A DNA stretch of 64,000 nucleotides from Phlebotomus papatasi (Eukaryota; Arthropoda; Insecta; Diptera; Psychodidae), in the NCBI RefSeq assembly GCF_024763615.1, contig NC_077224.1:88546712-88610711 (forward strand). The letters are read 5' to 3'. Shown one piece after another: positions 56,451 through 64,000 of the stretch (positions are counted from its first letter, which is position 1; each line of letters begins with the position of its first letter). The translations under genes and the position numbers were made by a program. A model generated the notes under the pieces. It ran no database searches and was not told where the DNA came from. It worked only from the letters and a program-made list of their open reading frames with translations.

Positions 56451-57442
56451 TGATTGCAAAATCCCATGTAGAATTAATTAAAAACGGAAATTGGCTTTGC
56501 AAAAAAAAACTTCTATCGCGTCAATTTTCTGCACATTTTCACATTTTCTGGGATGTACTTCGGGTATCAGATATGAGCTCCTCCTGTCCACAGCTGAGCA
56601 CTTCTTGGCAGACTGCCTGGACTAGCACCAAAAGAAGGGTCACAAACCTCTTGTGACGATGAGTATCTTAATCAGAAAGAACAATAATGTTCTGTGTGAT
56701 TTTTTTTTTACTTAAAAGTGCGTAGGTAGGTCTGCACAGGTAATTTTTACACTGTCCACAGCATTAAAAGATACTGCGGCTGCCTGGTTAAAATTCAGCA
56801 GTCTCGAGGAGTCCCCAGAGAATTTTTTCTGCCCTCTTAATATTCCACTCGCGCAATTTTCACACAAAATGAGCTCAAAGCAATACCGTTCTGACCAAAT
56901 TTTCTTTCAATCTAATTTCAAGTGAGAAGCCACAATTGACACAATTACTCGGTCACAACACATCGTACAATGGCTCTATCGATTGATTCCCAAGTGCCAG
57001 AGAATATGTGGCTCATGTCGACTCAGAGGCACTTCCTTCACTAAAGACACTCCAACGTTATCAAACGCTTTTCCCCAGCTCAAACCTCGCACTTCGCGAC
57101 GCTTCTTCCAGCCGCCAATTGACGGATCAGGCCGAACATGGACTGGTCAGAGTCCCATGAAACACTCAACTGAACTTCTGATTGATTTTCAGAAAGAAAT
57201 TTTGATACTTTCCTGCCAGAAAATCAATGAACTTGCCATTGAACTTTTTTTTTAAATTAACAGAAATTGAAGCTTTAATTTAATTGAATTTTATGATACA
57301 ATTTTTTAATCTTATCTTATTGCGCGTTTGATGATAAATTGGTTGGTTATTGAGTGAAAAGTTTTCATCTCTTATCGTGTACTGAAATGACGCTAATGTT
57401 TGAAGAAATGCAGAAAAATGTGAGAAGTTTATAGAGACAATA

Positions 57443-57872
57443 GGGTAAGTGTGCCAAATTCCGGCCAGCTTGCAATTTCGGCCACCTTTTTTGTTCCTCG
57501 AATTTCCATGAACTTTTAGATTTTACGTACTCTAGAGATTATACATAATGCAAAAGAATAACAAAAAATGTAGCTTCGACAAAAGAGATGACGTGAAAAA
57601 GATATTGGAAGAATTCCCGAAGGGCAAGGAACTATGAAAATGAAGGTGGCCGAAATAGGGTACCAAAGCTATGTCTACATTTTTATTCATTTTAAAATGT
57701 ATTGAGAATGATATTAGAGTAAATAAAGACGGTAAACTCTTTACAAGGTTCCAAGGAACACTCTTTCAGAAGAAAGAATAAAAAGAAATCAATTTGTATG
57801 TAAAATATTACATTTCAAACTTGAGATTTTGACGCTTGCATGTAACTATGCCGAAATTTGGCACACTTACCC
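57443..57872. mobile_element. TA-flanked element, GGGTAAGTGTGCCAAATTC family, copy 2
   Basis: It is flanked by TA (57441-57442, 57873-57874) with ends GGGTAAGTGTGCCAAATTCC and AATTTGGCACACTTACCC. Internal landmarks (CTCTAGAGATTATA, GAAGGGCAAGGAACTATGA) match copy 1 at 21689-22114 in reverse orientation at roughly 85 percent by eye. Confidence 0.82.
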
Positions 57873-57878
57873 TATGTA

Positions 57879-58094
57879 GGGCAAAGTACTCTCCCTTCGA
57901 ACGTTCATATCTTCGAATAATGTAAATTTTGTTCAAGTTTTCCTAACAGACTTAAACATTTCTTTTAAATATTAGTTAGCTTATTATCAATTATTGATAA
58001 TTATATGACAATCATGTGGAAATCTCTTAGGAAAAATAAAAGAAAATTCACATTATTCGAAGACATGAACGTTCGAAGGAAGAGTACTTTCCCC
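57879..58094. mobile_element. Palindromic MITE (GGGCAAAGTACTCTCCCTTC), TA-flanked
   Basis: The ends GGGCAAAGTACTCTCCCTTC and GAAGGAAGAGTACTTTCCCC are flanked by TA (57877-57878, 58095-58096). Arms of about 45 bp pair through ACGTTCATATCTTCGAATAA. It begins 4 bp after the neighbouring element's TA. Confidence 0.78.
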
Positions 58095-60555
58095 TAGCTA
58101 AAAAGTTTATTGAACAGCAGCAGTGGAATTTTCTAAATTACCTACTTAATTCAGAGATTCAAATATTATATTATTGTAGAAAATTACTATTTTGGATAAC
58201 AAGAATATTGGTATTTAACTTGGGAAAGCCCTGGAGGGAAGTTGTGCAGCTTCGTACGGAAAATGATGTTTAAGATTTCAGAGATTTTTTTCTGAATGCC
58301 ACACAAACTAAATCAATTATACCACTACATCAAAAAAAAAATCTCTTACTTTTTAGGTTCATAATTCCACATCACAAAATTTTTTAAAATGCTTGGATTT
58401 TCCTCAACAAGAAAAGGAAAATTTAGTGATACTTTCTACGAAATTGCCCCGGTTTGCGCAGCTACGTACAAAATTTTACCCACCTATGTAGGTCTCATTT
58501 TCCCCGGAAATATTACATCGAGCACAAAATTTGCACATCAAAATAAATAAGATATCGGCTTAAATTTTTTTTCCATAGATAGCCCCCATAGACCTTATTC
58601 GATGTTCTATGATTCTTAGAATTCGAACAAGGAATTTAGAAAATAAAAAATATAGAAATTTTTAGCCTTATTTTTGAAATAATATTTTCCTTGAAGAATA
58701 TATCAATTATTATCTACTTATTATTTAAAATGTATGCACTAGTGGTTATTTCTTAAATGATTTGGATTCTTATTTTAGAATTTCACAAACATTCTTTTCT
58801 CCAGAAATCCTTAAATTAAAAACGACCACTTGGGGTAAAAAGTAACAAAAGGTGTGGAGCAAAAAATAAGAAAACCCGAAGCAATTTCTGATGTCTCACA
58901 GCGAATAGAACCGAGAATCCTTTGAAAGTGTCCCTGTTTTGACACTTATTAACCTCCGGAATAATCGAACAAAAACAGTGAAATATGAGAGAAATATGAT
59001 ATCAGTAATAAGTTCGTGATAAAACTAAATGTAACGTGATAAATTTGCATACAAAATTTCAAGAGACACTAGTGATCCTTTCAAATTTTTTTAATCGATG
59101 GCTTTTAGGCCTAGCTATAACATACTAAAATTTGAGATCGATTTATGCCATAGAATAGGGGTTGAGTTATGTAAAAAGTAAAATTGATAAAGTTTATCTG
59201 ACATCATCAACTTCTAGCCACCTATCGACCTACCTCTTTTCCATTAAAATATTTCTTAAACTATTTAAATTAATCAGAAAAAGGTCATATGGACTTCACT
59301 ATCACACTATTAAAGTAATTTCAAGTCTTTTCAGGAAGAATCATCAAGATCTTAACAATTTGTAATAATTTAAGGTTATGCTAAACCTAACCTAAAAAAT
59401 TCAAGATATATTCTGTTTGGAAGAATCTTTTATTCTGCAATTCAGAGTAATTTCTAATTAATAATCACGAAAATCTCAGCTCAAATTAAAATATCTGGAG
59501 AAGTTCTGTGAATTTAATTTTTTTCAAATTCTAACCTCAAAAACATAGAATTTTAAGGCCTGCACTGATTGTAAGAAATTTTCTTTAAGTTTTAGCATTT
59601 TAGGCAATGAGTAGGGTTCTTTAGAAATTTAAAATGTTACTCTAGAAGCATTTGTTGTGTTCTGAACTTTGAAAAAATAATTGTTAATTTTTTATGTTAT
59701 AAAGCAGAAGTATAAAAAGGTACTGGCCCTGATAAGACTAGATTTTTCTGATCAAAGTGAAACTGAGTAAACTTGGAAAATATTGTAAAAATTGTTAATA
59801 AAGTGTAAAGTAAAATATTCATTTTGAGGTTATATCAGACTAGACTTCAAAATTCTGAATAATATCTTTACCAAATAAGAAAATAAGATCGATTAGGTAT
59901 TGAATATTCCTAACGTAATATATTTTTTTCAGTTAACTACTAAAAAGAAGTATAAAACTATTTCAATCAGTCTTATAAATTCTTTTAAGGACAATATTTA
60001 AAAAATATATATCTCAAAAATTTAGTCTAGAAAGCTAAAATTAATACAGAGTTAAAACTCTTGGTTGTCCTCCACCCCATTAGTCAGGAAATTTTGTTTT
60101 TTTGTTGTAGGAAATTTTGGAGTTTTTTCCTCACCTCAAATAGCCTTATTTTGAGGTTATGTAATTTAAGATCTCGGTAACTTCACTGAAATTCCTTGTA
60201 ACGAAATATTTTTCTTATTTAATAGAGTTTCTTAATCAATAGCAATTTATTTGTGTTCTGAATTTATCAAATATTGCTCTTTTTTATTTTCCACATTGCC
60301 TTCAGTATTCAAAAGCCGGATTTAGAAAATTCCACTGCAGTTCCAAAGCGATGAAGAATCAACATTCCGTGTAGGTGGGGTGTTGATATTGTACCTCGTA
60401 TTAAAATCAATGCATTATGCATATATAAAATCGCTTGTGACTTAAATTGCAAAAAACAACCATTAAAACGTTCAATATACTCTCACCTGACCTCAAGAAA
60501 ATTTGCCATACCTCTAAAATACATTCTGCAAAACAATTCAAATAAAAAACAATCT

Positions 60556-60561
60556 TTTATT
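60556..60561 (-). terminator. Candidate poly(A) signal of lipase D
   Basis: TTTATT on the + strand (AATAAA on -) lies about 200 nt past the lipase D stop at 60760. It is the nearest canonical hexamer I noticed. Confidence 0.35.
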
Positions 60562-60759
60562 TCTCAATTTATGAAAAAGAACACTTCAATACAGGATGTA
60601 ACATCATTAAAGAATCTAGAAACCACTAATCGCCTAAGAGTTTGACTTCATTCAATGTTCATTTAAAGAAAAATGGGAAATCCTTATGGCTTAAGACGTA
60701 TTTGCTATGAATCTTTGTTGTAGCTGTTTAAAGTAAGTTGGACTTTTTGGGGGATATTT

Positions 60760-63700
60760 TTAAGATTTTTTGGCTTCTGGATTGACACAGCATCGATGAT
60801 CGCCTATGTCTCCGTCGAAGCGAGGGCAGAACGGTGGGGTTTCATCCCGAAGGCAGAAGGTTCCATAAGCGCTGGAAGAAATTTAATTGTTAATCTTTGA
60901 AATATTGCAAATTATTTAATGTGTAACTTGTTAGGTGTTTTGTGGCCCATCGGAATGGAATTTGTGACAAGTTGTCTGTAGTTGTTGCGGGATTGTCTCC
61001 AGGCAGCAAAGGCTCCCTGTCCAGCAGGTCCGCCACAGCGCCTTGAACAAGGTTCTCCATGAACATCGGCAAAGATTGTGGCTCCCAAGTAGCAAATTGA
61101 CCAAATGTGGCTACATAGATGTATATCTAAACCAGGAAAAAATATTAATAAAGTCCTCTAGAATTTTACAAATATTTAGGCTAGTTCGTCATAAGAAAAT
61201 CATCCCATTACCGCTTTATTACCGAATTATTACCAATTGGGATTGATTCAGACGTGTCAGAAATTCCAAGACCTTTCAAATAAATCCAATTTCGCTAAAT
61301 TCTGTTAAGAAATAATCCCTATTGGTGGCTTTTTATAATCAAAAAATGAAAAACAAGAATTGAAGTAGTTTTCAAAATATCCCAAGAAACTTAATTTTGG
61401 AGGGGATCTCAATTGCTGAGGGGAAGAAAAAGACAAGTTTCTGGAGATTATCTACTTATAGGATGTCCACAAAGGACCAGAAGTTGATATCTCTTACCGT
61501 TTGGCCACTAGAACCGGTAGTAAACTGGCGGAAAACCGAACAAACACAGTAGTGTTTTTTGTTTCTCGAAACTAGGATTCCGAAATTTTGTTAAAATATC
61601 ATCCCTTCAGCGAAAAGTTAAAGATATTAAGTGTAACCTAAAAATTTGGGATGTCGATTTAGAAACATTTTTATAATCTTAATCCTTTTGCACGAATCAG
61701 CAAAGGAGCAACTCCTAAACAATCAGAATGGTTTTAGTTCCCAATTTTATAAAATAATAATGAGTTTCCTGAGTTTCCTGAAAAATGTATGGATTGTCTG
61801 GGTTCCTTGTGCGTTTTCCAAGCTTCCTAGGTTCCCTGAATTCCCCGGGTTCCCTGAAAAATCTATTGGTTCCAAGGGTTTTGCGGACTCCCTGACTTTT
61901 CCGAGTTCCCTGAAAAATGTTTGGATTTCCTGGGTTCTCTGGATTCCGTGAGCTTTTCGGGTTCCTTGAAAAATGTATGGATTTCCATGCGTTCCCTAAG
62001 TTCCCCAGGATCCCTAAAAAATTAATAGGGTTCCGGGATTCTCCGGATTCCCTGGGTTTCCCGAATTTCTTGAAAAATGAATGAGTTCCCTGGGTTCCCC
62101 GAATTATATATGTTCCCTGAAAATGTGTGAGTTTCCTGCATTCTCCGGATTCCCTGAGTGTTCCAAGTTCCCTGAAAATGTATGGGGTCCCTGGGTTTTC
62201 CAGGTTCCCTGGGTTCCTTGGGTTTATTGAACAATGAATTGGTTCTCTAGGTTCTCTGGATTTCCTGAGATTTTCGAATTCCCTGAAAAATGTATAGATT
62301 CTTTGGATTCCCCATGCATTCCCCAAGTTCTCCGGGTACTCTGAAAAATGTATGGGTTTCCTATAGGTTCTCTGGATACCGTGAGTTTTCCGAGTTCCTT
62401 GAAAAATGTATGGGGTCCCAGGGTTTTCCAGGTTCCCTGGGTTCCTTGGGTTCATTGAAAAATGTATACGTCAGGTTCTCTGGGTTGACCGGATTTCCTG
62501 AATTTTCCGAGTTCCCTGAAATATGTATAGATTCCTTCGGCTTCCCATGCATTCCCCGAGTTCTCCGGGTACCCTAAAAAATGTATGGGTTTCCTAGGGT
62601 TCTCTGGATTCCGTGAGTTTTCCGAGTTCCTTGAAAAATGTATGGTTCCCATGTATTTCTCGAATTCCCCGGGTCCCTGAGAAATGTATAAATTTTCTGA
62701 ATTCTCCGAAATCCCTGACTTTTCTAAGTGCCCTGAAAAATGTATGGAATCCCAGGGTTCTCTAGATTTCCTGACTTTTCCGAGTTCTCTGAAAAATGTA
62801 TGGGTTCTCTTGCTTTTTCTTGCGTTCGTCGAATTTCCCGGGATCCCTGAAAAGAGTATGGGCTTCCTAGGTTGCCCAGATTCCCTGACTTCTCCAATTT
62901 CCCTGAAAAATGTATGGGATCCCTGAGTTTCCTAAGTGCTCTCGGTTCCCCAGGTGCCCTGGATTTCCCGGTTTTCTTGAAAAATGTATGGGTCCCTGGG
63001 TTCTCCGGATTTCCTGAGTTTTCCGAGTTCCCTGAAAAATGTATTGGTTCCCTGGTTTTCTCATGCGTTCGTCGAATTTTCTAAGATCCCTGAAAAATGT
63101 ATGGATTTCCTGGGTTGTCCAAATTCCCTGATTTTTCCAATTTCCCTGAAAAATGTATGGGTTTTCTGGGTCTCCCGTGCGTTCCCCAAATTACCCGGGC
63201 TTCCTAAAAAATTTAATGGGTTTCCGGTGGAGTTTTCCGGTTCCCTGAGTTTCCCGAGTTCCCTAAAAATGTATAGGGTCCCTGGGTTCTCAAGGTTCCC
63301 TGAGTTTTCCGAATTCCCTGTAAGAAATAGGTTTGAGGTCCCTAAGAAAAATATGGATTTCCTGAAAAAATATATGGTTTTCCCTGATTCCGTGGAAAAT
63401 GTATGGATTTTCTGGGTTCCCCAAGGTCCCCGTGAGTTCCCTGAAGAAAAAGCAGTACCGCATTTTCCCTGAAAAAATTATATAAGGTCCCCGGAAAAAA
63501 TATATGGGTTCCCCTGAGTCACTGTGGATTGCCTTGAGTTACCCGAAATGAGTTTTATTCTTTAAGTTAGTAATAAAATTACTCAACTGGTTGTGGTAGA
63601 GCAATAGGGCTGCCTCTTCCCATTATTGATGCAGAAATCAACATGTCCTATTCTTCCACTTTCACCATAATGTCCGGCATTTGTATGTAAAACCTGGACA

Positions 63701-64000
63701 GCCTTGGCATCACCACTGTCCAGCCGGAAGGCATTTCCTAGTTTCACGAGGGGCCTAGCAGGATCCAATCCTATGATCTTCTCAAGTCGGAAGGTCAGAT
63801 AGTTTGCCATAAGGCCACAAACATGAGCCCCAAGGGAATGTCCAACGCACGTGGTCTTTTCCACTCGAAGCCCTGAGTCTCTCAGGAAGGTGAAGAGTTT
63901 AGCAAAGCACCTAGCAACGGGCCTGAGATTGTGGACAGCAGCCACGTAGCATGGGGGCTGAGCCAGTGGTCCCCAGTCCGCCACAAAAACATTGTAATTT
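60760..64000 (-). CDS. Lipase D: pancreatic-lipase-family enzyme, 5' part outside the window
   Basis: Exons visible on the - strand: 64000-63588 (continues beyond the edge), 61126-60928 and 60871-60760, about 240 residues to the stop. The fragment starts NYNVFVADWGPLAQPPCYVA and includes the elbow CVGHSLGAHVCGLMANY, IIGLDPARPLV, VQVLHTNAGHYGE, HVDFCINNGKRQPYC and then CSHIWSICYLGATIFADV, so Ser, Asp and His of the triad are all present. The last 30 residues are Cys-rich (FCLRDETPPFCPRF, DHRCCVNPE), a tail absent from A-C. The donor at 63587 must be GTTGAG, since the better-looking GTAATT downstream follows an in-frame TGA. The AVHN/PPCY segment groups it with lipase C. The signal peptide and first half are not in the window. 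Confidence 0.88.
61127..63587 (-). repeat. Lipase D intron filled by a 58 bp minisatellite (about 61750-63545)
   Basis: The intron lies between the QPYCSTT exon and the CSHIW exon. Its array has about 30 units with GAAAAATGTATGG every 57-60 bp, each followed by GTTCCCTGGGTTCTCCGGAT and CCCTGAGTTTTCCGAGTTC. Part of it is multiples of three, so open frames of up to 246 codons (- strand, 62455-61715) and 162 codons (+ strand, 62984-63472) appear. Their Pro/Gly/Asn- or Ser/Phe/Pro-rich repeats are by-products. A short relative of the 20.5/28.0 kb repeat lies at 61225-61290. Confidence 0.85.

Larger units (their letters stand above)
56401..60759. other. Interval between lipase C and lipase D
   Basis: The 4.4 kb interval has the lipase C promoter, a GC-richer patch at 56970-57180, two adjacent TA-flanked elements (57443-57872, 57879-58094), an inverted relative of the 3140 repeat (about 58370-58540) and 2 kb of plain AT-rich DNA up to the lipase D poly(A) signal. 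A - strand frame near 56660-56550 (HKRFVTLLLVLVQAVCQ) looks like a signal peptide but has no start codon. Confidence 0.65.

Noticed and set aside
61715..62455. 246-codon open frame on the - strand reading RNPGNLENPGTPYIF-type repeats
   Set aside because: It is an artefact of the 58 bp minisatellite inside the lipase D intron; the frame follows the repeat period and has no unique part.
62984..63472. 162-codon open frame on the + strand reading SLKNVWVPWFS-type repeats
   Set aside because: Same minisatellite in another frame. No start context or homology was seen.

Overview
The window looks like nuclear DNA of an insect, most likely a dipteran. It is AT-rich, its protein genes are split by introns of about 55-135 nt mixed with introns of several kb, insect-type initiator motifs (TCAGT) occur near some starts, and it is full of short inverted-repeat transposons. 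No prokaryotic operon, CRISPR array, rRNA or tRNA was seen. I name no species: only family-level protein similarity read by eye supports the placement.

Layout. (1) 1-13.8 kb, + strand: an RSBN1/KDM9-like JmjC-type gene in six coding exons, whose long introns are packed with MITEs and foldback elements. (2) 13.8-16.4 kb: a 'TCAGTAAAAAATCAATTTTGA'-type tandem array and a cluster of the same MITE family found in the RSBN1 intron. (3) 16.66-25.88 kb, + strand: SCPx (3-oxoacyl-CoA thiolase fused to sterol carrier protein 2, ending in the peroxisomal signal SKL). (4) 30.11-26.04 kb, - strand: a complete UDP-glycosyltransferase, convergent with SCPx with overlapping 3' ends. (5) 30.1-38.7 kb: a gene-poor interval of nested transposons, a possible LTR fragment and an unidentified broken coding remnant. 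(6) 38.76-39.89 kb, + strand: a PX-domain sorting nexin of the SNX20/21 type. (7) 40.19-64.0 kb, - strand: a head-to-tail array of four pancreatic-lipase-family genes (called lipase A-D here; D runs off the right edge), all with an intact Ser-Asp-His triad.

Functionally the neighbourhood mixes a chromatin enzyme (RSBN1-like), peroxisomal lipid metabolism (SCPx), ER detoxification (UGT), endosomal sorting (SNX) and secreted lipid hydrolysis (the lipases). Nothing suggests these act as one pathway; only the lipase array is a true paralogous cluster. A and B resemble each other, and C and D resemble each other.

The most striking structural feature is the repeat landscape. Each of the four lipase genes carries a different tandem repeat in one long intron (about 160 bp units; GGGATT-based units; a palindromic 21 bp array; about 58 bp units). 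Several repeat families recur at distant places in the window, often in opposite orientation. All exon joins, residue numbers and start sites were worked out by hand from splice consensus and reading phase, without alignment software.
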